DNA from: Aselliscus stoliczkanus
Taxonomy: Eukaryota > Chordata > Mammalia > Chiroptera > Hipposideridae
Assembly: GCA_033961575.1 (NCBI GenBank)
Contig: CM066740.1
Coordinates: 19,815,501 to 19,879,500 of the forward strand
Length of the DNA stretch: 64,000 nt
Direction: 5' to 3'
The notes below the pieces were generated by a model that saw only the letters and a program-made list of their open reading frames with translations, did no database searches and had not been told where the DNA came from. Below are positions 12,721 through 25,165 of the stretch, in pieces; positions within the stretch are counted from its first letter, which is position 1, and each line of letters opens with the position of its first letter. The translations under genes and the position numbers were made by a program.

Positions 12721-15700
12721 TTAGTATTTATTGGATTTTCATTTAAGTTACAGAATCTATTAGATTATAATATGTTTAAGTGCCAATCTCTTCCTTTAAA
12801 ATGATATATCATTGAGGCAGATGCTGTCGTATTCATATTTCCCTCCAGGTTTAGGGACTTGGCTGAGATACCACATTCTAATGGGAGAAAGCAGATCATA
12901 GACAAAACAAACAGAATGGATAGCGACCTGGAAGGTTCTATATGTCTAGCACCTTCTGTAGAGAAAAACAAAGCCTGCTGGGAAGTAAGGAGTGTCCACA
13001 CCTCCCTGTCCAGCACTCTTGACTCACCCTCTGACCGATCTCTGCGTACTCAGTGGGTCTGTAACATGCATGGGTCTGCCAGGGTAGAAAGGCGCTCTGT
13101 AGCCTCAGGCATGGGGAGGAAGGAGCTCCTGTTTACCCAGTCAGATAGAACCATACTTGATGGTGTATTTAAAAAGGCAGCCTGGGCGTCTTCAGCAGAA
13201 GTGTAGAGGGTGAACCTGAAAATGGTAATTAAGTGTTGGAAGTCAAAAGAGATCTGAGGTCCAAGAGGCAGCTGAGTAGAAAACAGAGAGGTTCAGGAAT
13301 CAAAGAGTAGACCCTGAACTATTGGATGTTGGGGATGATTTCATTTTCCTGAATGGGTTGCGGCTGCTTTCCCAGCTTTTAGTGATCCAGCTGAATGGGC
13401 TCTCAGTAGCTACCTAACAATACTGTGTGATTTCTGACACACAGCGTGTATTTGGGAGCCAGACCCAATAGAGAGTCAGTCATGCAATAAAGGACCTGGC
13501 AAAAACCTCAAGGAAGTAGCACTAGTATTTTTTTTTTTCACCTTCAAATTCAAACACATTTCTGGGAGGCACAATTTGTCCCAAAAGCCCTGATATCTGA
13601 ATTTTCATCATGCCCATAAATCAGTTTCTATCCCCAGCGAGTCTGTCCCCACATAATCTCATCTGCAGCTTTGTTCTAGAACAGTGACCTCTGGCATCCA
13701 TGCTGTGCTTATATCCAAGCAGCCAAGGGTCAGCCTTGGACATGAATATCAGCACCACATGTACACCCAGACGGGTGCTGGGCTTTATTCTCCAGCCATT
13801 GTGCTGCCTTCAGCAGAGCACAGGTACCTGGTCTCTTCCCCCAGCTTCGTCGCAGCAGATGCCACCGAGCATCACATGGTCTGCGATTCCTTAGGAGGCA
13901 TCACACATGCCACAGCCTCGGAATTACGGACGGTGCTAACTTAGTCCTCATATTTCCATTCCCAACCCCAGAGGTCAGGTGCTGTGGTTATATACACTGG
14001 TCCTCACCTTAGTGCTCTGCTTCTATGGTTCTGGTGGTTGAAACACTCATCCAAAGGGACCTTTGTACCAAAATTCTGGACGCCTGAAACTGACTCCCTC
14101 CCTGAGCATCTTTTTCAGGGTTACCGTCGTCCAGATAAATTCTCTTGGAACTTGAGCCCCAGGTATCATTTATAAAGGGTTTTCTCTTGCAAATTCTGGC
14201 CTATGTGTCTTCAGTTCACCATAAAATCCAAACCAAATGCACACAAAGACAGCAGAGCAATACCTTGGGAGCAGTGCTAAGAAAGAGCCCAGTGAGGTCA
14301 CCTTCCTGCCAGCAATACAGTCCTGCTACAATGAGTTCTTTGTTTCCAACTAGAACAACCAGTTCTACAGCATTTTCTGCACAATCCAAACTTTCCTACA
14401 TTCTTTGTTCTACTGCAGTTAATGAATACCTTTAAACACTTGGCATAGCCAGCCAGGCCTCCTAGCCCCAGTTGAGCCAGCAATTACAAAAGACATTCCC
14501 TACTGTGACATTCCTTAAGGAGCCTCCCATTAACCTGATCTTGTAGAATTTGGAATTTTTCTTTTAACTATTTTCTCCCTTTGGCCTCATAATATTATAA
14601 GCTCATTTGAAGCATAGTGGTAATACCTCGTTCCATAAGGATGAAGCTTTCCACCCAGCCCTTTCCCCTACCCTAGTATCTGTAACAGTTACTAGGGAAT
14701 TATACTAAATATATGGCCCTCCGTGAAATCAGAAAAAAATCTCTGTACCTGGGAAAATGTGGTTCAATTCCAAGAACCCTGGTATCCCATGTACACATGG
14801 AACAACACTACCTCAACTGTGGCTGCATTTTACCATCAGCATACACACATCTTGAAATACCAACTTGTTTTGTTCTAAAAGAAAGTTAGGTCCAAAACCA
14901 TGCCAAACATCAAAACATCTCTGGCCAGAAGCCACTGCACACTTCACATACTTAATGAGACATATTTGGCACATTTCTTCAGAGCTGACATATTTCTAAT
15001 CTTCATCCTCTTGTCTTCATTACTAGCCCTCCCCTCCACTTCCAAACTTGGTTACGCCCATGGACTTGGGCTTGAACTAGCCTTTGGCAGCTATGCTGGT
15101 TCCATACTCTGTGCTACCCAGAGACTGATTTTTTTTGCGGGGGGCAAGTCTCTAGAATAATCAAAGTGCACCAGTACTGATCTGGAATGGCAACAATATC
15201 TGTCTTTGACAAATGTAACTGTATCTATTGATTAAAACAAAACAAAATAAAACCAAACAACAAAAATACCTGGGAAAGAGACAAAACATCTCTAGATTCA
15301 TTAGAGTATGACAGTTGGCTCATTGATGAGGTCCACATGAAAGGCCACTCTCTGAGACCAGATATGCTATTAAAACACAAATTTCAGTACTTTGAATAAT
15401 AGCACTCAAAATGAAATCATCTTTTAAAATCATCTTAAGAGTATATATTCAATAAGACCACCTAATTTAACACTGCAATTTTAATTTAATGATCTTATTT
15501 TTATTTCCAAACTAATTTTAGTTGGGAAACTTTCTAAACAACTCAGGAAAGATAATTGTAATATATGTTTAAGATTAGTATTTCCCAGCAAAAATTGATA
15601 GGTAGGACTATTTTAATTAAATTATGAAATCCCATTTTGACTTTCATTACATTTTTCTTTGATATGCAAATTATACCAATTTACTGTGAAAATGGAAAGG

Positions 15701-16699
15701 AGGTCACATTAAGATTGGTTTTTAAATTAAAAAGTCCTTTTAGTTCATGAAGGCATTATGGCAGTGTTTTTTTCCTACATATTCATTCCCTTATAGATGT
15801 TAAATATATATCAGCCAAATAATTAAACCAAATTTGGCTAATTCATGTCAGTACAATGTTATTTTCTATGACTTGTTTTAAGTTAATAGGGGGAAATAAA
15901 AAATAAAACTAAACTTAAAGTATTTCTGTACTAGACTCTCACTATAACACCATTTGCAAGAAAATAGAATTTAGTGTAATCTGTACACATCTTAGAGTTT
16001 ACCAAAAGACATTTAGTTACTAGCGTATAAAAGTACCTTGACATCAGGTAATTCTCCTTATTCAGTGAGCTCTGGTGTTTTCACTGTTTCCCACCCCCAA
16101 TAATATTTAAATTAGTACATAAGTCTGTCCCTAATTTTTCAGAGCCAAAAGCAAGAGTACAAATGGCGGTGGACATAACAAGGCAAAATATTTAACTGTT
16201 AGAACCCAGGCTAAGGAATTATTAAGTAAAATAAGTTCTCTTTGCCTGATTTGGTAAGTATACATTTATAATGCCCTAGGGGGCTGGCTAGGTCTGAATT
16301 TAGAATTTCACGCTCTTTAAGTTTCTGGCTGGGATCTTGGCAGTGTGTAAAGAGTCATCCGTCCCTCCCTTGACCTGCCCCTCTTTTCTCTCACTTCTAG
16401 CTTTCTTCTGCCTTGCAAGCAGCCTAACACTTACCTGCATGGACTCTCCAGCCCACATGTCCAAGCTCTGTTTGCTTCCCCTCTCTAGGGTTTGGCGTAT
16501 GGGCGGCACAGCCCTTCCTCCCACAGCATGGCCCTGAAAGCTGTTTAGGGCTGTTTGGGCAGAGAATTCTGGAGATGACAAGGAGTGGACTGAAGACTAG
16601 ACAGGCATGCTCCATGGATTCTTTGCCTGTGGGGAGGGCCAGAGCAGCGGGCGGACTCCTACCCTGGAAGATAGTCTCTAATAGTGATTGACAGTGCAG
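12721..16699. other. No gene seen
   Basis: Mixed composition with no clear repeat families. Frames of up to 115 codons occur (12859, 13684, 14145), but none has a recognisable domain, and their neighbouring frames are equally open. An A/C-rich patch 'aaacaaaacaaaataaaacc' lies near 15236. Confidence 0.5.
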
Positions 16700-16935
16700 C
16701 GTCAAACCCACGCAGGGCTGAATCTGGCTCCATTACTTATTAGCTAAGAGATCTTGAAGACGTTATTGAATGTCTCTTGAATTAATTAACTTACCTATAA
16801 AATGGGAATAATAAGAGTATACACCTCAGAGGATTGTGGGCAATAAAGGATTTATTTTCATACCATATGTCCAGCAGGGTGTCTGGCATATAGCAAATAC
16901 TTCACAAATATTAACTATTGTTTTTATTTGTAACT
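16700..16935 (+). mobile_element. MIR SINE relic
   Basis: The key MIR words are in order: 'ggctccattacttattagct', 'cttacctataaaatggga', 'ataataagagtatacacctc', 'agaggattgtgggcaataaa', 'gtgtctggcatatagcaaat', 'acttcacaaatattaactat'. This is one of the clearest MIR copies in the window and is nearly full length. Confidence 0.88.
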
Positions 16936-17742
16936 GTAGAGCCCAGAACCATGCCTGACACAAGGCTGTAGGTGCTTAAAGAAAATCTGAATGAGTAATA
17001 ATTAATTAAATGGATTAAATAGTTTGTCTTTTTATTACCTTTCTTAGTGTTTAGTTAAAAATGACTGCAAATTCCAGTTTGTATAGAAAATCAGTTTTAA
17101 AATACATATTGAGGTAAAGGATCAGGATTACTTTTCATACTTAATTATTACTAATGAAAATAACTATCACAGATTTTGAAAGCAAAAAAAAAGTAGTAAA
17201 AAACTGATTAAAAATTACTGTCTATTTTGATCTTTGCTAAAGATTTGCCTATAAGGTCAAGAGACTGCTTTCTGAGGTGGACTGAGGCGGCAGAAACAGG
17301 TGTCTTCTAGGGTTAAAGCTTTCATCGTATAGAAACCACTTTCAAAGACAACTATATGTCTTAAAGTTCAAATTCTCATGAGGATGAGAGAAACAGAGAC
17401 TCTGGATGCCGCCAGACTGTTTCCCTGAAGGCTGGTTTACCACTTACTCAGGTGAGAAAGAGTATGAAAGGAACAAACTTGAGAGAGAAAACTGGAAGTT
17501 TGTTTTTGAATATGTTAGGGTTAATTTTGCTTTTAGACATACAGGGAAATGTTGAATCGGCAGTTTGCTATACCCTTTGGAGATCAGATAAGGGGTCAGG
17601 ACTGGAGTTGTCAGCATAGAAATGGTACTCAACACCCAAGACTGGATCGGTCCACCCGAGGGTTTGGTATAGAACCAGAAAAGCAAGTCCTCGGACTGAG
17701 TCCTGAGCCCCTTCTTTCAGAGTTCAGAGCACGAGGAGCATA

Positions 17743-17813
17743 GTGGGTTGTCGGAAAAGTCATGACGTAGTTTTTCGTTGCAAAAATTGGTCATGAGTTT
17801 TCTGACAACCCCA
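17743..17813. mobile_element. 71-bp mariner-type miniature inverted-repeat element
   Basis: The left end reads GTGGGTTGTCGGAAAAGTCA and the right end is the matching complement ending in TTTTCTGACAACCCCA. TA flanks lie at 17741-17742 and 17814-17815. The loop keeps the core TTTTTCGTTGCAAAAA. It is a shorter sister of the copies at 1754 and 35159 and has no reading frame. Confidence 0.87.
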
Positions 17814-17815
17814 TA

Positions 17816-18459
17816 TTATCAGAGAGGGAGAAGGAGCTTCAACCAAGAGAATGTAGGTCCAGGAGCCAAGGAAAGAAGCCTTTTGAAGGAGGGTGTGGTC
17901 AATAGAGCCAGCGTGCTGACAGCTAATGGGTGAAGCAGGATAAAGACTGAATGGGCCATCAGATTTGGCACCAGGGATGTCACTGTGATTTCACAGAGTA
18001 GTACAAATGCAGAGGTGAGAAAGAAAGTCTGACTGCAATGCATTCCAAGAGCAGGTGAGGAGAATGGGAGACAGCAGTATGGAAAGTCTTTCAAGGATTT
18101 TGGCTATAAAGGAAAATGAAAAATGGAAGAGAGATATTACAGCATGTATAGATATGCAAATGCTGTAAGTGACCCAGTCCAGAGAAGAAAAACTGATGAT
18201 TCAAGAGACAGGAGTAACAGTCCTTCCAGCAAACTCAAGTTTTACAAAAAACTGTTACATATGCATATTTTTAAGAAAAAATTATTTTTAATGGAGCCAC
18301 AATAGAACCATTGAAAAGTAAGTGGTTGAAACCGGCTTCGCTCCCCTCCCTCCGTTCCGCATTCTTCCCATCAAAGATACTGAACATTCTTGTGGCCCTA
18401 AAGTTCAGCTAAAAAATTCATGCTGTGGGATTAATGACTACGTTTCTCCTCCAGTATTA
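17816..18459. other. No gene seen; purine-rich, repeat-like
   Basis: The + strand is rich in A and G ('ggagaatgggagacagcag', 'ggaaagtctttcaaggattt'), in the style of old interspersed repeats. I cannot assign a family and see no coding signal. Confidence 0.45.
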
Positions 18460-18691
18460 TTTTAATTTACTGAAATATTTAGGATAAAATGATATGAGAG
18501 ACTGGCTTCAAAATAATCTGGTTGGGGGAAGGAGATGAACTGGGTAGGGAGAGAGGAAAGAAACTGCCTTGAGTTGATGGTTGATGAAACTGGGTGATGG
18601 TTATATGGTGATTCCTTAAACCATTTTCTCTGCTTTTGTATGTATTTGAAAATTTCCATAATATAAAGTTAAAAATTTAAAAAAAAAACAG
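18460..18691 (+). mobile_element. L1 3'-UTR end fragment (L1M-type)
   Basis: The sequence runs 'ggcttcaaaataatctgg', then 'gggtgatggttatatggtga', 'tctctgcttttgtatgtat', 'gaaaatttccataatataa', and an A-rich end. This is the familiar 3' end of mammalian-wide L1 elements. The 5' body is missing. Confidence 0.83.
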
Positions 18692-20562
18692 CGTCAATGT
18701 CATCTTATTCCAAAGAAATCCATTAAGTCGTGAAATTTCAGATAATTTGGTAACAGGTGAATATTTGGGAGCACAGGAATTTTTCTGGCATTTTCCAAAT
18801 CTTTCATATACAGCACAAACTTTTTCTTCTTTTAAATCAGAAAGTGTCTGAGTTGCTTTAAGATAGAATCGATTTGGATGCTTATTGTGCAAATAATTTG
18901 TTAAGAGTGGAGTTTTAAAAAGGAAGGCTTGGTTCTCCTGACTATCCCCTTACTTTAGGTAATTATAAAGAAATTCGAGAACACTTATGTTATGGAATGC
19001 ATTCTGAGGTAAAGTGATACTACAGTTAAAAAACAATGCTAATCCAGTTGGTTATTTAAAAAATAAAGAGTTAATTATGCACAGAAGGTGAAATTTCATT
19101 GCAATAATAATTACCATGTTTTTAAAGAAATAGGAATTTTGGAATTTGCCACTCTTATGTTGCTATACAAAAATTTAGTTAAAATATTTTTAACCTTTCA
19201 AAACTAGCAAATGTAGAAGCAACACTGTTGCTACATTAACTCTTTAAATATTAACCACTAGGTATTCTTTAGTGTTTTCCAGTTACTCATTAGCCATTTT
19301 TTAGCGTTACTGCTCTAATTGTAGGTAATTTCTACTAGGGAAAGTTGAATAATGAACTCCAATAACTTTTTTCTAGATCATAAAAATATTCAGATTTTAT
19401 TAATAATGTCCCTCTTGCTCACTATGTATTTGGAACCTAAATTCTACTTCAAAAATTAAACTCAAAGTTATGTTCTTGTTTATGCAGTTTATGGTTTCTT
19501 TTGTATGGCTTTATTGCCCTCAACATTTCCTTGGTGTAAACTACTAAGCAAGGGAACAAGATTTCCTTTGTAACTGATACCTAAATTTCTATTCTGCTTT
19601 AAGCGTCTAATTTGCACTGTGAAGACACATAATTTGAGACTTGTAGCTATATCACGAAAGTACAGCAGTTTATGCTGATCTCTAATTTTCTGAGTTGTGC
19701 TGTCTATAATTTAAATTTTTTGCATGTTTTAACTGCAGTGAAAACCAGTATACATCAGAAACCTTTGTATATTGACAGACTGGGAAAAGGATGCCTTGTT
19801 CTGATTTCAGATAAGCATTCCCTTTTCACAACTGCAGGTGCAAGGGAGTCCATTCATAATATTTGCTTCAAACCAGCTATAGTCACCAGATGGAAATACA
19901 ATGCTATTACATGAGAACTTGACTTATCTTTACAAGCACAAGGAATATTTAAAAATTATTAGTAAATTTTAGAGGCAAGTAGGACTTTTTCCTTTGCTTA
20001 TGTATTGGGGATAAAATATACTCTGTTGACAGTTTTGGTCATTTTACTATTATATGTGGTATATGTGTTTACTAAATCTAAAAATACACTTTGTTATTTA
20101 TTAACAGAGGATGGAATTATGCTCAGTGGAAAATCTGCTGCAACAATGCATGTTCCACGTAAGAGATACATGATAATGAATGTTACTTTTTCCTTTGCCT
20201 TAAGTTTCACTAATTTTGAAATCAACATATAAGTCAAAAAATAACCACAAGATAAAAATTTACTCTAATTGTTGTCATTTCACATAACTGTTAGGTAAAT
20301 CTCCTTTTGAAACAAATGTTAAACAACTATATATGCAACAAGTAAGTGAAGCTAGCTGGATGTTTCCATTGTAAACTCTTATTTATAAGATTATGATTTG
20401 ACTATTTTAATTAGCTTCAGGCAGAAACTTCGCACATCAATTCAAAGCATAGGAGAAAATTTTAGTCTACAAAACAATTACAGCTTTCCTTCACAGAAAA
20501 GGTAGGCGAACGGCTCTAATAGAATTTAAGGGCTGGATAGCCAAACACAGATAAAGTACATT
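18692..20562. other. No gene seen; AT-rich unique sequence
   Basis: No repeat family is recognised. Two frames (19672-19914 and 20005-20232) are preceded by weak acceptor-like AG sites, but neither shows a recognisable protein. They are discussed under rejected items. Confidence 0.5.
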
Positions 20563-20597
20563 AAAACAAAAACAAAAACAAAAACAAAAACAAAAAC
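20563..20597. repeat. (AAAAC)n microsatellite
   Basis: About seven uninterrupted AAAAC units. Confidence 0.96.
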
Positions 20598-21226
20598 TAC
20601 TATGGCAATAATCATTGCCTTGGCAAAGTAAATGCTTGGGGCTTATATATAAAACCAAGACGATCTCATCCTACATTGATGGTTATTACTTGTTATATGT
20701 TTTATGGGTTGCTAACAATCCAGCAGTGCTCTTACATTTACATATAATTCAAAAGATCCAAAACAGTTTTGCACTTTAATTCATTCAGGCTGAGCACTGT
20801 AATAGAAGAAAACTTGTATGCTACCCATCCTTTTCTTTCATCAAATCAAAAACAGAAGACTCACTCCCACTATACCAATTTCTCTTCAGCCTTGAATCAA
20901 ATGCAAGCCACTGGTCAGACCTACAGGCCAGAAAGATGAGCATTTTTAAGGACGCCTTCAACGAAGGTGTTTTCAAAGATGAAGCAGAACCCCTAAGCTG
21001 GCTTCTGCACGTAGGACTTCCCGCCCTTCTTAACTTCCATTCTATTACTGCTTCCCCAACACCAGGGAGCAACACGCAGTATCTCCTCCTGTAATTAGCT
21101 ATTGCTGTCACTCCCGAGCGGAAAATGCTTGACACCTGGCCGCCCTCAGGCCACATGATGGAGGACGCGGCCACACACTGCCCTCTGAAGTTCTCAGGGT
21201 AGGTGGAGGGAGGCCGACACCGTGCC

Positions 21227-21233
21227 ACTTACC
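21227..21233 (-). other. Candidate splice donor at the edge of the CpG island
   Basis: Read on the minus strand the sequence is GGCCAG followed by GTAAGTGG, an ideal 5' splice site (CAG|GTAAGT). The last exon base would be 21233. A transcript starting in the island and running leftward could use it to end a first exon. No acceptor is assigned. Confidence 0.4.
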
Positions 21234-21705
21234 TGGCCAGGATGCTCTTGGTGACATCCCAAGACCTTTGGGGGGAGAGAAGGAAACAAAAGGGGTTGGG
21301 GGGATACAACAAAACTCACCACTTTGGCTCAGTCCAAGAACAACTGAAAATACCCAGGCCGCCCGGAGGAATGGGGCAGGACCCGGCCGGCAGTTTTGCA
21401 GGCAGACAAATACGGCAGTAAAAAAAGCCAGGGCCGAGCGGCACATAATGCAAAGCAGCCCGCACCGCGCCCGCCAACTGGCTGCTATCCGGAGGCGCGC
21501 TCGTGCCTCCCGGGCGCACCTCGGGGGCCCGCGGACCAAGTGTCGCTAGGATGTTTCCAGGAGCCCCGGCAGGCGGACCCCGCGGCTCGGAGCAAGCGGT
21601 GCAAATACGCTGGCCCAGGCACCGCTCGGCATCTCAGGGCCCCCGCGGCCCTCCAAGCTCGGCACAGCGGGTCCCGAAATCTCCGCGAGAAGCGCCTCCT
21701 CCGAC

Positions 21706-21725
21706 GGCCAATGGCCTGGGGCGGC
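21706..21725 (+). promoter_or_regulatory. CCAAT box and GC box
   Basis: GGCCAATGG (an NF-Y-type site in the forward sense) is followed within 5 bp by TGGGGCGGC (an Sp/KLF-type GC box). About 80 bp downstream a TATA-like GCATAAATC lies at 21806-21814. The order CCAAT, GC box, TATA-like would fit a start site near 21835 reading rightward. This is motif evidence only. Confidence 0.45.
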
Positions 21726-21943
21726 GACGCGAGCGAGGGCTCCCCAGCCCGCTCTGGGACAAAGAAAAGAGCTTTTGTTTCTCCCCAGCCGATGGGAATT
21801 CTGCTGCATAAATCAGCTTAGCGAAGAGCCAAACACAATCAAACCCAAACAAAGCCCGAAGCTAGGGGGAAAAACCAGTCTAATGGTACATTCACTGGGT
21901 GATGCTGCATCTGTGGGAGGGGACGCCGGCTAGGCTGAAGGGT

Positions 21944-21964
21944 AAAAAAAAAAAAAAAAAAAAA
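21944..21964. repeat. Poly(A) run inside the CpG island
   Basis: A homopolymer of 21 A with no SINE body in front of it. Confidence 0.95.
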
Positions 21965-22507
21965 GTCGATGGTGCATCAATCAGCGTGTTTCTTCCACAG
22001 GTGGGCAGGGAGGCCAACTCCACTTAGTTGCAGCTTTGCAGCCTGGTTAGCTGAACAGCGGGCAAAGTCAATGGGGCAGCGTCCTGGCTGGCGGGGAAGG
22101 AAGCTCCGGGTGCCAGCAGCCGGGGGAGGCGGCTTCGTGCGCGCCCTAGGAGCCCCCGCCGGCGCCGGCGGACGCGGAGCTGGGCATCGCAGCTCCCGGC
22201 TTAGCCAGGTCCTGGCTTGGAGCGCACCGGGGCCAGCGCAGGAGGGGAGGTTCCGCCGGGGTGCAGGAGCCTGGTCTGGTGAGGCAGAAGCTTCGTGCCC
22301 TGGTTCTTTTGGTCCCAGTGTGCGGCTCAGGCGTCCGACCGTCCAGAGCCCGGGCTGCTGACGCGCTCTGAGGTGCACCCAGCGAGGATGCAAGGGAGGC
22401 GAGGCTGGTGGGGGGCGGGGAGGAGTGGTCCTGCCCTGGCCCCGGGTGGGGTAGCGGGGAGGTGGGCTCCCGAGGCGCGGATAGCTGGGAACATAGCGGG
22501 GCCGGGA

Positions 22508-22520
22508 GTTGCTAGGAAAC
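22508..22520. promoter_or_regulatory. X-box-like RFX site
   Basis: GTTGCTAGGAAAC is close to the imperfect palindrome bound by RFX factors (GTTGCCATGGCAAC with variable centre). In promoters such sites often accompany ciliary or neuronal genes. Its position inside the CpG island makes it more credible than an isolated match would be. Confidence 0.35.
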
Positions 22521-23499
22521 CGCCCCACGCTACCGAGCGCCTGGCCCCGGCCGCTCGCGGGCTAGGAGGGGGTGGCTCGCACCAACAGCCATTGCTCGGA
22601 GCAGCGTGGGCGGGACATTGGTGAGGCATGAAGTCACCGCGGCCCACACTCGCTCTTTGTTTTGCTCACTCCAGCTTTTTTTTTTTCTCCCCCTTGGCTC
22701 TGGTAGTTGCCATTCCTGTCGTTCACAAGAACTCCTGAGGCGTAGCCCCGCAACAGGAATCGCACGCCCTGTTCCCTTTCCCTCATCCCCCCCGAATTCC
22801 TGCACCCCAACGCTCTCCTAGCGGGTGTAGAGATTAGCACGAGTGGCAGCTGCACGCAAATCCCCGCCTCTCACCCCGGCGCTGCGCGCTCCTTTGTTCA
22901 GAGATACTCACTGCTCGGCAGCTGCCGCGTACAAAGTGGAGTCACGGGCCTCTCCCCGCCCCCAACACCCTCTGTTCCGCGGGTGCGCACTGCCCACTGT
23001 GCTTGCAGAGTTTGAAATTGACCCTTTGCCCCACCCCAAGACCGTGCGGCGTCTCCCCAATCTTTGGAGAGTTGGGCCAGTCCACAGAGACTGTACTCGA
23101 ACTTGCTGGCCGAAATTTCACGCGGCTCCTGCACCACTGGGAGCCTCAGCCCTGGACTCAACAGCCCTGCTCTTTTCGGGGTCTGGTGGTGGCTCTGGGA
23201 TTTTGCTAGTTATAGTGGGTCTTTTGACCTTAAGTGTCACCTTCCCAATAAACGGAACAAAGAAGTTACAACAGGCGGCGAAGCAGGAGACAGAAGCTAG
23301 GAAAGGAGGTGGGAGGACATTTCTGCCTGCTTGTAGATCAGAAGTGTAGGCGCTCGCGGGGAGCGGGTGTTTTGCCGGGAGACTGTCAGGGAAGCCGCGT
23401 GCCTCTTGGGTCCTGTCACTACCACGCTAGGCCGAGGGAGGGAAGCCAGTTCCCCGGATTGAAAACGAGGCCGTTTCCGATCCAAGACACAGGGTGATG

Positions 23500-23530
23500 C
23501 TTCTTCTTTTTTTTTTTTTTTTTCTTCTAG
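23500..23530 (+). other. Strong polypyrimidine tract with AG, acceptor-like
   Basis: An almost pure run of T with a few C ends CTTCTAG at 23524-23530, immediately 3' of the CpG island. It has the form of a strong 3' splice site. A weaker donor-like CAAG|GTGAAA follows near 23650. It could equally be a simple T-rich tract. Confidence 0.25.
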
Positions 23531-25165
23531 GGCAGGAGTGGTTCCCCCGGCAAGATCCAACCTCTCCTTATTCCACTAGCAGCCTGCCTGACCTCTTTCA
23601 TAGAACAGCCTCCTCTTACAGGCAGCAGACCAATCCTGCCAGGTCAAGGTGAAATATGCCGGAGTTTCCCTCCTCCTTACTTGTTCAATAGTTTCCATCT
23701 CCATATTTGGAATAAAAAAACAAGTAGGAGGCTTTCTCTCTCTTTTTTTCTTTCTGTTTTCTAATTGTTAAGTGAGTGAATGGAAAGTACCTGTTTAATA
23801 AACCACACATTGAAAACTCCCCCTTTTCAGGTGTGGACTGCACATTGGAGTCCACAGAATTAGCTAAGCAAACCAGAAACCCAGCTGGAAAACTACAAGT
23901 GCTCTGGATCTACAAAGCAGGTTTTTTTTCTGAGACCAAAGAATGATCCAAACGTGGAAAACTGGTACTTGTAAACACAATACCACTATAGGCAAGGTAC
24001 TCTAGCTAGAATGAAATCCAGCTCGGCTTCATTATTTTCTTTCCTTAGTTCCAAATTTGAACAACTGTAGTTTTGCTTTCTGTGGTCTTAAAGGAAAGGC
24101 CTGAAAAGTGACTGGATGGGGATGAGGACTTGAAATTTGAACACAAAATGAACATATTCAAGCTTTGATTAGTGACCCTTCAGTGGGGCAGCATGCATGT
24201 TTTCCAGAGATTAGTTCACAGTCCAAAGGATGATGCAGCCACCTTGGAGAAAGTGCAGTGCTACCATGAGGGAAAAAAGTCAACCCATCGTATCAATAAG
24301 GATGTGTGGAAAGAAAGACTTCTATATTCTGTTTTATGAAGCCCAGGTTGATACGTCAGGATGCCAGTTTTATGGAGTTGTTGAAGAATAAGCACAGCAC
24401 CATTTATCACCACTTCCCAGTTGAAAAGAGATTATAATTCTGGTGATCAAAATAAAATAAGACAGAATATCCCAGCTGTGACACTGTAATCCTTGTTATT
24501 TACAAACAAGTTATCTGTATATTTTGTGTTGTAAAGATAAAAGTGAATTCTCTTGAGCTCTGCAAATCATCTGTAGGGTTTTCTTACAGTAAATATAACT
24601 AAGGGCCTAGGAACAAAAAGTTTCCTTGTTTCCAATAAATGTCATTGGTCACCACAACTCATTTTCTTTCCTGTAAGAAAATGTACAGCATATTGGAAAG
24701 AAATGTGGTTATTATCTTCCTCATATTACCTGAAGAATTCTAACAGAGAAAAAAATGTTCCTGACGATGGTGACTTGATTAATTCCTGTTTTTGTCATAT
24801 TCTGCTGTCTTGCTTTGAACTTTCTGACAGCTAATTTTTCATCATTTGTGTAATGAGAGCAAATGAAATTCACAGATAGTCTAAAAATAACATTTTAGCT
24901 ATTCATTCCAGGCTTTTATCATCAGACTATTTTAGTTGCTAATAAGTCATAAAATTAGATGAATTAAGTTTCTTTTCTACTCCTTTAACCTTGATTTCTC
25001 ACTAACTCAATTTATGCTGAGAAATGAATAAGCTACAGACAGCAAGAATGAGAGAGATATCTGAGAGACCGCTCTTCTGATTGTGTAATCAGCCTTTTAA
25101 CTAGATTTTGTCCAAATTATTGACCTCATAGTTACAGCTAAAATCATATTCACATTTAAATATTA
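23531..25165. other. No gene seen; unique sequence flanking the CpG island
   Basis: AT-rich, with no recognisable repeat or coding frame. The lack of recognisable repeats next to a CpG island is worth noting, because regulatory flanks are often kept clear of insertions. Confidence 0.5.

Larger units (their letters stand above)
21100..23460. promoter_or_regulatory. CpG island, candidate promoter and first-exon region
   Basis: This is the only stretch of the window with sustained high GC and frequent CpG. It is densest at about 21360-21760 and 22080-22600. Mammalian CpG islands of this size usually mark a promoter. Direct sequence signals include a CCAAT box (21708-21712), a GC box (21717-21725), an X-box-like palindrome (22508-22520) and a perfect splice donor on the minus strand (21227-21233). 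The many overlapping frames of 60-180 codons on both strands are what GC-rich sequence gives by chance; I recognise no protein in any of them. The gene it would serve is not identifiable from the window and its direction is unresolved. Confidence 0.85.

Noticed and set aside
18677..18892. 71-codon minus-strand frame with several Cys and Lys residues
   Set aside because: Its end runs into the A-rich tail of the L1 fragment, and there is no family resemblance.
20108..20159. Possible small exon between 'ttattaacag' and 'CAC|GTAAGA'
   Set aside because: The acceptor has a poor pyrimidine tract, the peptide is not recognisable, and no partner exon is visible. Conservation data could reopen it.
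21969..22528. Overlapping frames of 130 and 183 codons on both strands of the CpG island
   Set aside because: GC-rich DNA lacks stop codons by chance. The Pro/Arg/Ala-rich products overlap each other in several frames and match no protein that I know.
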